This document shows, one piece after another, positions 44,487 to 56,553 of a stretch of 64,000 nucleotides of DNA (its first letter is position 1; every line of letters starts with the position of its first letter). The translations under genes and the position numbers were made by a program. This stretch comes from Allolobophora icterica (taxonomy: Eukaryota; Annelida; Clitellata; Crassiclitellata; Lumbricidae). The stretch covers positions 13,029,290-13,093,289 of the forward strand of contig OY744609.1 of the NCBI GenBank assembly GCA_963556255.1, written 5' to 3'. The notes under the pieces were generated by a model. The model worked only from the letters and a program-made list of their open reading frames with translations, ran no database searches and was not told the origin of the DNA.

Positions 44487-46090
44487 TAGTGAAAATTACA
44501 GACTGGCTTATACAAAATGTGTATAATTTTTTCAAATGATGATATAATAATAGGGAGGCTCCAGGGGTCCAGATCAGGAGAGGAGGCAGAGCGGCTGCTA
44601 AGGCTGGTGTCATTTAGGTCGTGTAGAATTGGAAGGCACAGGATCAGGTGAGTCAGGGCAGTGTGAGAAGAATAGTAGAAAAAAGACTGGGGTGGGGGGT
44701 AGACTTTGATGAGTTTGATCCATGTGGAGTTGAATATCTTATTCGTATTTTTCAAACTGAGATAATTTGAAAATGCAACAGAAAGCTTAAACTCCATAAA
44801 GTGATGACATCAGCAAAGTTATTAGTATAAAATATCACAATAAACTTATTAGTAACCCACAAGGCGATTTAGTTTTGAGTGGAAAGCCCGGGGGTAATAG
44901 ACAGAGGAGCCTGATGATGGAGGACGAGTGTCAATGATGATGGAGAAACCGAGAATCTGCTATGCGAGGGAAATCGTTCCAGAGCTGAGGTGCAGCGTGC
45001 GATATGGCTCGGTTGGAGAACTTGAGATGAGTAGTTACCGGAGGTCGAGAAAGACGGCGATAGGAAGATTATTGGATGAACCGGGTTGGTTGGATGATAA
45101 AGCGTTCGCGAAGAATACTGTAAGGAGTTGTAGATTAGTGATAGGTTCTTTGAATTGGATTCGCTCTGGGATTTTGAGTTGAGTTTTTGATTAGTTGCAA
45201 ACACTTGGGTGGATTTCAAGTTGAGGAACAGCGAATTGCAGTAGTCGAGTTTTGAGTGGACAATGGAGCATGAGCCAGATGAGGCGGAGGTCGCTAATTG
45301 CATGGAACAGGAGCGAGAGGTTGGAGATGTGGTCAGAGAAGGAGATATGTGCATTAAAAGTAATACTAGGATTGCGGATAGGGGAGTCGGAGGTGAAGGT
45401 AAGAGACGAAGAGTTAGTCGATAGGTGTATGGGGGAGTGAGGAATTTTCTTGATTTGATCAGGAAGGCCTTGGATGATGAATTCAGTTTTGGAAGGGTTA
45501 AGGCAGAGGAGGTTGGATGCCATCCATCGAGAGATTATGTTAACCACATTCAGTAATTGTGCGATGAAGGTGGACAAAGTGCTTATGGAGAAGGATATGT
45601 TGAGTTGGGTGTCGTTTGCAGTGGTCAACAGAGGAGAATTCGATGAGATGACTTAATGATGTATTGTATTGTATTTTATATGGGCATTTGGTATAAAGGA
45701 TGAAAAGCAGTGGACCAAGGACGGACCCTTGAGGGACACAAAACAGGTCGGAATGGGTTGCAAGTGGCTGGAGGCTTGAACAGAGGAGGAACGGGAAGAC
45801 TTGTTGGACTGGAACCAGAGTAGAGCAGTGCCAGAGACGCCAGAGAGATAGTCGATGAAGAAGGAGGCTGTGATCAATGGTATTCGAATGTTGAGACATG
45901 TCAAGGAGACAGAGACAAAAGACTCGCTAATGGCTGACGGCGGAGATCAGCTCATCGTGCAGAGAGGGAAGTGGTTTCTGTGGAATGGTGTTTAGTGAAG
46001 CCAGATTGGTGGGGATTAAGGAGTGAATGAGAGGAAAGGTAGTCGCTTAACCGGGCAAAGACAAGTCGATCAGTTAATATAGAAAGTGTT
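44487..46090 (-). pseudogene. CR1/L2-like LINE, decayed RT, copy 1
   Basis: Read from 46090 downward: a HQSGFTKHHSTETT-like block, CVPQGSVLGPLLFILYT, NLLCLNPSKTEFII, SKLDYCNSLFLNL and a degraded C-terminus, broken by frameshifts and stops. Same family as 58530-60245 and 62580-63480. It interrupts the segment paralogous to 50600-51545. Confidence 0.85.
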
Positions 46091-46149
46091 GGAGAGTCTC
46101 ACGCAGAGTGATCTTCAGTTGCTCACTGCAGTTAGCGATGGTCACTCGA

Positions 46150-46240
46150 TCAGCATCTTCACAGAAGATCACTCAGAAGACCATTCAGAAGACCAGTCAA
46201 AAGACATTTCAGAAGACCATTCATAAGACCATTCAGAAGG
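46150..46240. repeat. 12-bp minisatellite (CAGAAGACCATT)n
   Basis: About seven variant units. Confidence 0.85.
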
Positions 46241-46917
46241 CGTTTGTATACAAATTTCTATGTGGTGCGAGACTTCGATCACTACAAATAGCATTTCATT
46301 ACAACACCCGTAATTAGAGTATTTTTGCTTTAAGTAGGGACCTACTGTACATAACTCAAACGGCACACCCACGTTGGGTCAAGTTGGCCCAGCGGTAGCC
46401 TAATTACGTACGCACCGAGAATGAAATACGTTTCAAACTATAGGCACAAAGGCTTCAGAGCAGACGAGAAAACCCCTTCTATAACTGGGCAAAATTACGC
46501 GGATGCCCCTAATGTCATAATTGCCACCCAAAATTGTTGAGAGACCCTTTATGTTCGTGGTTATTTGTTGCGAATAGAACCAATGCAGTTTAAGTCGCGT
46601 AATGGTGTATGGCCTTTATACATACGATAGTTTCCAACATCCGAAAACAAAACTTTTTTCCAGCAAAGTTTCTAAAAGTTATTAGTGTCAGGCTACCATT
46701 CGGAGACAATATGAGTCAGCCTTTTGGGGGAAAACTCGGTAGACTGATTTTAAAAATCGTTGGTCAAAACCACAGATCTAAATGTAATCTGATGTTATGT
46801 ACTGTAATGTAGGCCTACCGTATTATAAAGTACAATTTACTATAATGTTCAATAATATGTAATAATAATGCTGTTTCAAAACGAATTTTACGTAATGTAG
46901 GCTTATTGGTGACAAGT

Positions 46918-47120
46918 TTATGTGTGGCACAGTGGCCGATTCTTTAGAGCGCTCGGACTGTAACGCGGAGAGTACGGGTTCGAGCCTTACCCGAGGCAGT
47001 TACCGGTACTTTAGTAGGGACTTTGAGTGAAAGGTCACAAGTAGTACTGTGCGCCATTGATGCTCTGTCGTATGGCCGTGTGTACTTTTGAACTTTGGAG
47101 GGAGGGCTATATCAAACACA
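46918..47120 (+). mobile_element. tRNA-derived SINE, family S3
   Basis: A-box TGGCACAGTGGCCGA, B-box GGGTTCGAGCC, a body and an end AGGGCTATATCAAACACAA. Different from the S1 and 38030 families. Confidence 0.75.
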
Positions 47121-47695
<575 letters not shown>

Positions 47696-48059
47696 AGAGT
47701 TTTGGACGACGGTCGACTGACCTGGTTCTGCGTGTGTGTGAGAGCCTGTCAACGAAGGCTTGATCCAAATGCAAACATCATTCGCCTTACTAAGGAACCC
47801 TATCATCCAGGTCAGGAATATCACTTATCAACAGATTCTAAAATAAGACGCTTTGTGAATTAATCATCACAATATTATGAGTAACGGCACCTACATTTTC
47901 AACGAAACGCTCACTATACAATGTATACATGCTAACAGAAGTAAAAGCACAGAGCCATTCTGTCTCATGTTCACTCTGTCTCTCCTCATAGTCTGTCTAT
48001 CACCATTTGTCTAGTGGCATACATATCTGGCATCCTTTGCTTACTCTCACTGTCTCTCG

Positions 48060-48236
48060 CTCTCTCGCTCTGTCTGTCTGTCTCTCTCTAAACTCTAAAA
48101 TTCTAAATTAATACATTTACAATTTCTCTCTCTTACTCTCTGTCTCTGTGTCTCTCTCACACACACTGTGTGTGTCTCTCTCTCTCTCGCTCTCTCTCTC
48201 TCTCGCTCGCTCTCTCCCTCTCTGTCTCTCTCTGTC

Positions 48237-48326
<90 letters not shown>
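48060..48326. repeat. (TC)n/(TCTG)n microsatellite
   Basis: TC runs with TCTG units. Confidence 0.97.
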
Positions 48327-48329
<3 letters not shown>

Positions 48330-48330
48330 T

Positions 48331-49150
48331 ATAATCTCTGACGTCTTGCATCCGTGGAAGACGCGTTAATGTTAATCGCCAATAGGACGGTTAACCTTGT
48401 CCCAGCTAGAGCTACATCCCATGCATCTCTGTGTTGGCTTGTTTGAGAGATTTATATCTCGGGTTAGCACGGTTCGTGCAATAGAACCCTAAATGGCTTG
48501 GCAGTTGGAACCCATTCAAACGGGCAGCGGTGTTCACCCGTTCAATTCATTAAAGAATGAGCAGGGTCAAGGCCATACAGTCGCTATGGAAAAACGTTAA
48601 CATTTACATAATAACCATGTCCAGTTCAGCCTCAAGATGCCTTTCATTTTTCATGCTGACCTCTGTTGGCGGCTGAGGAGTCGCGAAGATAACCGCACGT
48701 TTGGACAGTTCGGGTTCGTCATTTAATCTGTTCTCATACAATTCTTCGTGTGGATAAGCTACAAAACACAAATTTGGACTGGAAATTCAAATCTGTATCT
48801 GAAAGTGGAACCCTGTTGCAAACGAGTTCTTTTCCATTCTGAGTCAAAAGCAGTCAAAATTTTAAAAGTAGGCCTACGTTTTCTTTTAAGTTTGCAATCT
48901 CTCTTCATAAGTTAAGGACGTGTTGATGACGAATGTCTCACGAACATAAGAGATAACGGCAACTGTTGTTAATTATATAAATAATGATCACATCTCTTAA
49001 TAACTTATTTTAAGCACGCGATATTGGCGAATGAGGCAGGACTTGAAAGATAACGGTTTCTATTGTTAACTATGTAAATAATGATTACACGCTGCACCAA
49101 CGTATAATAGGCAGAGAGTGCAACATAATCTTGTGCACCATCGTCAGCTT
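48331..49150. other. Intergenic
   Basis: No gene seen. A ~90-bp imperfect internal duplication (AAAGATAACGG..., TATGTAAATAATGAT) joins about 48945-49000 and 49045-49090. Confidence 0.45.
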
Positions 49151-49450
49151 ATAATTAGTAGCTTCTACGGGCATTTCCACGAGTAAGCAGAGGACGAAAG
49201 ACTTCAAAGAGCTTCATCGAGGTGCTACTACTACTACAACAACCAGGCATCTTCTGGGTTGGATTTGACTAAGTTCTGCTTTCTGACAGACGCAGAATGC
49301 CTGTGTGAGGCGTTTGAAACTATAAAAAATATTGGTGATTTACATTGCAATGTAGATAAAATAAACCAGCCGTATAGGCCTGCTTCTAAACTGTGCTCAT
49401 AGTTTTCGGCTTATAATGTTTTGAGTTTCATGAAACTTCAGTTATTTTAA
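49150..49450 (+). repeat. Paralogue of 51255-51540
   Basis: Shares GCAGAGGACGAAAGAC, ATTTGACTAAG, TTTGCAATGTAG-like words and CATAGTTTTCGG in the same order with the otopetrin 5' flank. Confidence 0.75.
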
Positions 49451-49488
49451 AATATATAATATAAATATATATATTATATATATATATA

Positions 49489-49730
49489 TTAAAACAAACC
49501 GTTTATAACTTCTTGAAAATTCGCGCCATCGTCCATCATTTTCAACACGTAGAAGCACAGATGACCGCAAAAAACTTCGTTATCGGGCTGTATTCGTTCG
49601 CTGTTATAATACACTGAACTGCGTAAATATTCTAATAGCTCGGTAGGTGGAGGGAGACCATAGCCATCGAAATATTTCGCCAAAATTTCGCCTTTCTTCT
49701 TGATCCAACCCACCCAATGGGTTCCGCTTC

Positions 49731-49776
<46 letters not shown>

Positions 49777-49950
49777 CTAGATATATATATCTAGGTTAAG
49801 AATGCCGCTCTCGACAGCTCCCGATCTCTCGGGCAACTCGTCCGGTAGGAACACTTCTCTGAAGTTTCAAGTTACTAATCTTCATCTTCTCAGCGGCTTC
49901 TAGCAGTTGTATATTCGACAAAGGAACATTCGGTAATGCGACTCCGCAAA
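49489..49950 (-). pseudogene. Polinton/adintovirus-type cysteine protease relic (adenain-like)
   Basis: The C-terminal part (49489-49734) reads NGSGTHWVGWIKKKG, YFDGYGLPPPTELLEYL and FCGHLCFYVLK. These are the His, acidic and Cys blocks of adenain-like (C5) proteases of Polinton/Maverick and adintovirus genomes. The N-terminal part (about 49800-49950) has VFLPDELPE and SGILNLD in one frame and LLEAAEKMKISNL in another, so a frameshift breaks it, and a (TA)n tract at 49736-49771 splits the two parts. In the parent viruses and elements this protease matures the capsid. No polymerase, integrase or capsid gene is near. A lone endogenous fragment, not functional. Confidence 0.8.
49736..49771. repeat. 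(TA)n within the protease relic
   Basis: TA run between the two protease parts. Confidence 0.95.
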
Positions 49951-50599
49951 CGTCGATATGATTAATGTATCTAAAACTCATTTTATAAACAATGAATAGA
50001 TTCTTTATGTGCGAGTAATGTCCGTACGCTAATGTGTGAATACCGTCTTCCATTATTACTCGTTTGTCATCATCCGCGGATAATGCAACTTTATTTACCT
50101 GTATTGTGATGATGCGATCTAAAAACGTTCATTTTTATGTGCAATACCTGCAGTCACGACATTTCTACTATGGGAAACTGGAACCTCTAGGGCCATTATT
50201 ACTACGTTTAAAACAGCACAACACAGAAATTAATATGTATAAGAAAACATATAGGCCTATATTTTGACTAACCTCTGTAATTCTTAAGTCACCATTTGTA
50301 TTACAATGAGTTCGTTTAAACAAGACTCCTTTCTACACGGCGACCGCGACTGCTATATACTTTCGTCTGCTTCGTCGATCGATTCTGTATTGTGGTGATT
50401 CTGACTTCGTTGAGATCCGCTGCTGTGCTTCGACTAAAAGAACTGCTAGGCTCAGGGGTCGACAGAAAAGTCTGTCGTTGGACTAGATGCAGCCCAAAGA
50501 ATCCAATGTCTCACCGTGAATACTGCTGTGATCATACACTGTGTCCTATCATATACTATCTTACCCTATCCTATCCTTTTCTGTCCTGTCCGCTCGACT

Positions 50600-51545
50600 C
50601 ATCGCCTCTCAGCGCTCGCGAATAAGCTGATTACCTGCGCTTAGCTTTAATGTAGCGCTTTTGAATTTAGGGTTTACGATTACGATCTATACGGTTTCCA
50701 TGTGGAAATATGGGTCCTATATTGGTTCCACGTGGCAGAGAAGTTATCGGTATATAGGCTGTTGCCAGTTGTGCCTAAACAATAGCAAGCTGCGCCCGAA
50801 GCAAAAATACACTTTTCCAAGGTTCAAAAGTGACTGTCACCAGTACTGAACCATGTTGAAGTTTTACTGACCTTTCCCCTATCAACCTAGGTCTGTATCA
50901 CGTTATATTACACGAAGGCGTGTGATGATTTGCTTTTCGGCTCAAGCACCTTTAATGACTGTCATTAGGTTATCTCGTTAATAATAGGCCCATTGACATA
51001 ATTCCCACCCGGAAGTGTTCATAGACCCTTAATGTTCGTTGTCGTTTGTTGCTAATCGAACCTCTGCAGTATCAGTAGCGAAATGATATATGGCCCTTTT
51101 AGGCCTACATCTGAAGTTTTTAAAAGTTATTAGTGTCAGGCGGAGACGACTTTGGGGCAGCCTTTTTGGTAAAACCCAAGTAAGGCGTTATTTAGTCCAT
51201 CTATGACACACACAGGGCTTGGTTGTATGTAAGCCCACGGTTTTTTTAAAATCATAATGTAGATAATTTCCACAGAAGAGCAGAGGACGAAAGACAATTT
51301 GTCATTTAAAGAACTGCACAGAGGCGCTTAAACTGAGTCCAAAACCAGGTTCTTGCGGATTGTATTTGACTAAGCTCTCTTGTCTGATGTACGCGTCTTG
51401 CTTTTGCGTGGCGTTATGAAACTTTGGTGACTTACTTTGCAATGTAGGTAGAAATGAACCAGACGTATAGTAATAAACGGTGCCCATAGTTTTCGGTTTA
51501 GTATATAAATTGTGATTTAAATGAAACTTCAGTAACGGCAAGACT
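50600..51545. repeat. Second copy of a duplicated segment, 5' of otopetrin
   Basis: Collinear with 42630-42885, 43768-43783, 44150-44183, 44371-44486, about 46500-46720 and 49150-49450. Shared words include ATATGGGTCCTA, TTACACGAAGGCGTGTGATG and AAAAGTTATTAGTGTCAGGC. It starts with a copy of dispersed repeat C (50609-50685). Confidence 0.82.
50609..50685 (+). repeat. Dispersed repeat C, copy 5
   Basis: GCGCTCGCGAATAAGCTGAT and TTTAATGTAGCGCTTTTGAA. Confidence 0.78.
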
Positions 51546-51654
51546 TAAGTTGATACAACGGGTATCTCATACAGAACAATTGAAGTTTCGCAATTTCGGA
51601 CAAAGCTATCGTAACAGTTTTTAAATCTGAGTAAGGAATTAATTCCGTTGAACC

Positions 51655-53574
51655 ATGTCAGTGGATAGAAATGGAACTCGCGACAACGGACAGCAAGATT
51701 CGCTGCTGGACAACGTGGAAGACATGGATGAAGAGGATGCAGAACATTTACTTTCTCCAGCTGTAGGATCTGATCAGGAGATAGCTAACGTGGCAGGAGA
51801 CCAGAATCAACAGAATGATGAAGATGACAATGGTAATCAGTCCGGTCACGATGGAACTGACCCTGGAAAGAACCAGATGATGTTTGTCCTACTTATATCG
51901 ATTATGCTCGTCTTGGTTGCAGTGACGTTTTCGCAGTCTCTGTCTCCATTCATTATCCAAAAGTCAGACAACCCAAGTCCAATATCTCAAGCGATTCTCA
52001 TCGTTTATATGCTTGTGGGACTTCTGATCATAGCCGCCATGTTTCTTCGTAAACACGTGATCACGCAGAAGTCCAACGGGGCTAAGAAACGCGGTGCCCG
52101 CGACAATATCAGATACATCCTTCGTGATTATCTTTCCATCGTTGGTATGTCTTTCTTCTTCCCGTTTGCCTGTATTCTCGATCTCTCGCACATCGTCGCT
52201 GCAGCTGGCTGTAATGAAGTGTGGAGACTCTGTGGAGACAAGACCTATAGAGAATACATGGTAGATTTGTTCTATCATCTGATACGCATTCTGTTCATGG
52301 GAGCTGAACTCGCATTCTGTTGCAAGTTCCACGAAACTCGATTTAAACCAAACGGACCAGTTCGCTGCGGAATAATGATCGTCATGGCAGCAAATCTTGG
52401 ACTCTGGTTCTTGTCTTTAGTCTATGAGGCGGCAGAGCGAGACGGGCAAATGAACAACGGAAGAGCGAAGTGCTCCAACAAAAGCAATCTGACGCAGTGG
52501 CACAAGTTGCCGGAGAATTGGCAAGCGTGTGTCGGTGAGACCAGCAGTGCTGACGAAGTAATGCGTGTCATAATTCGCTATCTGTATCCATTTGCAATTG
52601 AGTTCTCTCTGCTTGTTGGGGAGTTTCTAGTCACAAAGTTTGTCAGTAGTACACAGCGGAAAGCTTGTGGTCCTGGGAAATCACCAACTACCGGAGGCTA
52701 CGTGGATTTTTTCCAGCCACCCCAAGCACTTGGAAGTGACCTGGTCGTTGATCAGCAATTTCAAGCACCCGAAGGTAATGCGGTCAGTGCTCAGCAACTC
52801 TCAACATCCGGCCATCAAGATCTTGGCCAATCAGACCCACTTCACGCAGCTGGACACTATAGAGCCCAATTAGGACAGCTGTTTGCGGTGTTTATCACCG
52901 CAATCGGTTTATTTGCAAGCTTTCTCTACATGTGTCTGGGTTTAATTGATTCCCTTGCAGATGTTCGAAACCAAACTGAAATTGATAGTCTGAATTGGGG
53001 AAACGTTTACGAGACATATTCCATGATCAACTATATGCTGATAAATGTTCTAATAGTCGTTGGATACGTATGTGGCTATGGTTTTGAAATTCAAGAGAAG
53101 AAACTAACTGGACTTGATTGGCTCGTGTTAATATCCGCATTTGTTCCATTCATGGGCAGGCTTATTTTCGTCACAGCGATTGCCGCATCTTATACAGATC
53201 TGTCGCCAAATGACTTTCCAGCTATTCTCATTTGCAATCGGCTGGCTAACTGGGTTCAATTCGTTCTTCAAGCACCCTTCATTTTCCTATCGGATCGTTG
53301 GAGGTTGACTAAGAGACAGCGAAGTCAACCACGTTATCTTTGTCAGGAAAAGATTCTGAAGGCAGTTATTCTGTATTTGGCTATTACAAATCTAACGGAC
53401 TGGATCAGCGACAGCATCATACTTTCAGATTCACTTCCACTTAAATTCGAAATAATGGACACTATCTTCAAGTTTTACAACTGGCAATTAATGGAACGCA
53501 TTTACCTTCCGTTAGTTATCTTCTACAGGTTCAACAGCTTTCTACTATTTACGAGAGCCTACTTGGGCGATTAG
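51655..53574 (+). CDS. Otopetrin-family proton channel, intronless
   Basis: A single 639-codon frame. Residues 1-74 are an acidic cytosolic tail. Membrane segments lie near 75-97, 112-132, 158-184, 203-225, 236-258, 303-328, 405-432, 455-478, 486-512, 522-546, 565-590 and 605-632. This gives 12, the otopetrin number, with a long loop (about 330-404) between the two six-helix halves. Family-like motifs are GAELAF in helix 4, LYPFAIEFSLL in helix 6 and a C-terminal PLVIFYRFNSFLL. Otopetrins are plasma-membrane H+ channels, used in sour taste and vestibular otoconia in vertebrates and in acid sensing in invertebrates. The ATG at 51655 has ACC before it. The frame is unbroken, so the gene is probably active. 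Which otopetrin it is, and what it does here, cannot be told. The lack of introns is unusual and could mean a retrocopy. Its 5' flank (50600-51545) is a duplicated segment. Confidence 0.88.
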   Translation: MSVDRNGTRDNGQQDSLLDNVEDMDEEDAEHLLSPAVGSDQEIANVAGDQNQQNDEDDNGNQSGHDGTDPGKNQMMFVLLISIMLVLVAVTFSQSLSPFIIQKSDNPSPISQAILIVYMLVGLLIIAAMFLRKHVITQKSNGAKKRGARDNIRYILRDYLSIVGMSFFFPFACILDLSHIVAAAGCNEVWRLCGDKTYREYMVDLFYHLIRILFMGAELAFCCKFHETRFKPNGPVRCGIMIVMAANLGLWFLSLVYEAAERDGQMNNGRAKCSNKSNLTQWHKLPENWQACVGETSSADEVMRVIIRYLYPFAIEFSLLVGEFLVTKFVSSTQRKACGPGKSPTTGGYVDFFQPPQALGSDLVVDQQFQAPEGNAVSAQQLSTSGHQDLGQSDPLHAAGHYRAQLGQLFAVFITAIGLFASFLYMCLGLIDSLADVRNQTEIDSLNWGNVYETYSMINYMLINVLIVVGYVCGYGFEIQEKKLTGLDWLVLISAFVPFMGRLIFVTAIAASYTDLSPNDFPAILICNRLANWVQFVLQAPFIFLSDRWRLTKRQRSQPRYLCQEKILKAVILYLAITNLTDWISDSIILSDSLPLKFEIMDTIFKFYNWQLMERIYLPLVIFYRFNSFLLFTRAYLGD

Positions 53575-53646
53575 CTGTCCCTCACACATTTCTGGCATTA
53601 TACTCTCCATGTTCCTCTTCCTTTTTGCTACTAATGCCCTTTTCCA

Positions 53647-53648
<2 letters not shown>

Positions 53649-53725
<77 letters not shown>

Positions 53726-53932
53726 ACTTTCTTCTTCTCCACTTTTTCTGTTCATATTCTTCCTCTTTATCTTCTTTCTTTTCTTCAAGCACCACCACCA
53801 CCACCACCACCACCACCACCACCACCACCACCACCACCACCACCACCACCACCACCACCACCACCACCACCACCACCACCACCACCACCCCCACCACCGC
53901 CACTGCTACTACTACTACTACTACTGTTGCTG

Positions 53933-54015
<83 letters not shown>

Positions 54016-54060
54016 GCTACTACTACTACTACTACTAGTACTACTAGCACCACTACTACT
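53649..54060. repeat. Compound microsatellite (TC)n-(ACC)n-(TAC)n
   Basis: A TC run at 53649-53722, an ACC run at 53789-53900 and TAC/TGC runs to about 54060, just after the otopetrin stop. Long ORFs here on both strands are homopolymeric and not genes. Confidence 0.98.
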
Positions 54061-54231
54061 ACAAATCTAGGGCCCGGAAGCCATTGGCGCCGATTCTCAC
54101 ACAAGTTTTAGCTCTGTGTCGCCGAGGTAGTTCAGATAACTTTTTGGTTGACGCTTTGTATTTGATGCTTGCTAAAGTAGCCATTGAGATTTTGTGCTAT
54201 ACACGATTTTCATTCAATCCATGTATAGTAA

Positions 54232-54237
54232 AATAAA
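54232..54237 (+). terminator. Candidate poly(A) signal for the otopetrin gene
   Basis: First clear AATAAA downstream of the otopetrin stop, about 660 bp away. If it is used, the 3' UTR contains the compound TC/ACC/TAC microsatellite. Confidence 0.35.
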
Positions 54238-54239
54238 CT

Positions 54240-55300
54240 ATTCCTGTGGTTGCAGAAATGACAAAAATATTCTTTTAGAGTTTAGATTATATCAGATATA
54301 ACATATAGATTTTATCAACCTTCAGTCTGTGCTTGGTTGGGTAAGGTTGGTTCACCCAACTTCTAAACACTTTCTGGACCATTGACTACTATAACACTTC
54401 ACTCCTACTTTTCTTCTGCTACGACTTTTACTACTTTTGCCACAATAACTGTTGCTACTACTTCTACTGCTTCTCTTTGTCTATAGAGCTCTGTCGTCTT
54501 GGAAATGTAGTTTACCTCTTATATAGTCAGGTTTCTGGGACTGGTTCTGTCCAAAGCGACGTACAAATACGGAGAAGAGAAGGACTTAATGTGATGTAAA
54601 GTCGTCAAGTAGGAACTGCGTCGTAAACGTATGTTAAATGATTACACGAAGAAATTGACGAAACTAAGTGACATTTTTCAGAAGAGCCAGAGAAGGGGAT
54701 GCTGAAAGAAAGAAAGAGTGAAAGAGAAAGTGAGAGTGAGAGAGGCGCAGGGACGATGGGGTAGCTCGGTCTCCACGGTTGGATGGCACATGTAAGAAGG
54801 CCGACAATTTTCGATAGTATTGAAAGTAGGCCTAATGATTGTGGATGCTGCTTTAACACAATTGATGTCTTCCTGCTGTTTAGCTAATCTTAGCTTTAAC
54901 TTAGAAACAATACTGTATATATGTAATTTTTGTTTTTGAAGATTTTACAGCAGATCTGTATTTATTCCGAGCTGAGTTCGTCATTTTAAGTTGATAATGT
55001 CGCTACTGAAATTTGCAATTATGTATTGGGTAATAAACAAGAATCTTCTTTTAATTTATGTAGAAAACGTGGAGGATGTTCGAGGGCATATGGCGTAATT
55101 TGTAGCAGTTACTTTTCTGTTAACAATAATTAGCCTGTGACATTTGAATTCACGATTATAGAAATAGTTTCTGCATATATAATAGGGTGAGCCTTATATA
55201 TATGACGAAAATTAAATGCAAAGAATTGTTGTCTCTTTTCATGAAAAATAGTATGTGCAAATTTTGGGCTAAATTTTAAAATATTTACAGGTGGCTCTGT
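54240..55300. other. Intergenic, downstream of otopetrin
   Basis: No gene seen. GA-rich stretch near 54700-54740. Confidence 0.5.
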
Positions 55301-55308
55301 AAGAACCG

Positions 55309-55325
55309 TCGCCAGGGGGCGCTGG
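55309..55325. promoter_or_regulatory. CTCF-like core motif
   Basis: TCGCCAGGGGGCGCTGG resembles the bilaterian CTCF core (CCAGNAGGGGGCGC). One base is missing relative to the vertebrate consensus, and no binding evidence exists. Confidence 0.25.
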
Positions 55326-55329
55326 GAAC

Positions 55330-56475
55330 CTCGGTTGTACTAGTCCTGGCCCTATGACGTCGGCTTCTGTTGCGCCATCTATCGCCGAAGAGTTTGCTTG
55401 GCTCTTGTTTGAGTAGCTCAAGAGACCAACCGTTCCACAGTTCTCAGGAAGTAGGCCTTCCTTTAGATGTTACAAAGGTAAGGTGCCTGATGGTAAGCTA
55501 TTAATGTTACAGGCAAGAGCAGGTAGAAAGTAAGATCTAGGCTATTAGACGAAGTATCAGAAAGGCCCACATAGGTCGACAGTAAATGACGCCTTTCGAT
55601 AGACAAAGCTTGCTCGAGGGAAAGGCGGGAGTCGGGCCGATTCCTACTCTGTGGGCAGAATAAGGGTTCGTTTATGTGTGTGGACGCACTTACTCACTTT
55701 CCTGACTCTTACTCTATTCCATCTATCAGTGATAGACAACTGTAATGATTCAACATTTGTTAAAGCAGAAGCGTTGAGTAACATGAGGCAACAAATCAAT
55801 ACAATCTCTAGTTTATAGCTTCAGTCGCACATTTATATACTTCTTATAATAGGGCTTATAATAGTAGAAGTAGTATCTTACTTATCTGTCGCATAGACGC
55901 ATTAACACAAGGGCTGCAATTATACGGGTAATCGGGCAGAATTACGATAAGGGCGGGCTTGGAGCATTATTATTCTTACTCGGCAGATGACACTGGGGTG
56001 CAGCATGATTCCGTTCTGTTCCATTCTCGTATCTGGCTCGTAGGCGAGTAAGCGGTCGTGCCTGAATTCATATCCATAGATCAGCGTATCGATCTGGCTT
56101 ACACTCTCATCGTAATTTCGCTTGCACTTCTCGATAGGGGCCTAACTTATAGGATAGCTCACAGGTTTCAGCAGTCCGTCGTTCGTTCGCCTAACGCAGC
56201 TCTCTTAGGATCGTTCTCGCGAAGACTGTTGTCGGTGAGGGAGGCCTCTGACTCTGACTCTGGTGGAGGCGGCTTCTCCGAGAAGACGAGAAGACGTGGG
56301 ACGTAGGGAAGTGGTATCCGTGGCGAATTCTCCATGCAGACTGATGGTTCTCGGAGGCTTCCTTCTTCTTTCTTTTCTATATGCCGTCAGGCGTGGGTCT
56401 GTACGCATGCTCCCGCGCATGCGCACTCGTCCTCCGCCGGCGTTCCTTGTCTGGTCGTATTGCGCTCATCCTTCC

Positions 56476-56477
<2 letters not shown>
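55330..56477. other. Intergenic
   Basis: No gene recognised; an 82-codon frame near 56058 has no family features. CGTCAGGCGTGGGTCTGTA (about 56388) also occurs near 744, perhaps from a shared repeat. Confidence 0.4.

Positions 56478-56552
<75 letters not shown>
56478..56552. repeat. (TTA)n microsatellite
   Basis: Forms the (AAT)n tail of the LINE to its right. Confidence 0.97.

Positions 56553-56553
<1 letters not shown>

Noticed and set aside
50064..50267. Possible further Polinton gene upstream of the protease relic
   Set aside because: No Polinton capsid, integrase or polymerase motif could be seen in any frame.
53609..54104. Poly-Pro, poly-His and poly-Val frames after otopetrin
   Set aside because: Microsatellite artefacts in the likely 3' UTR.
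56058..56426. Possible genes near 56.1-56.4 kb
   Set aside because: Overlapping short frames on both strands, Arg-rich, without domains.
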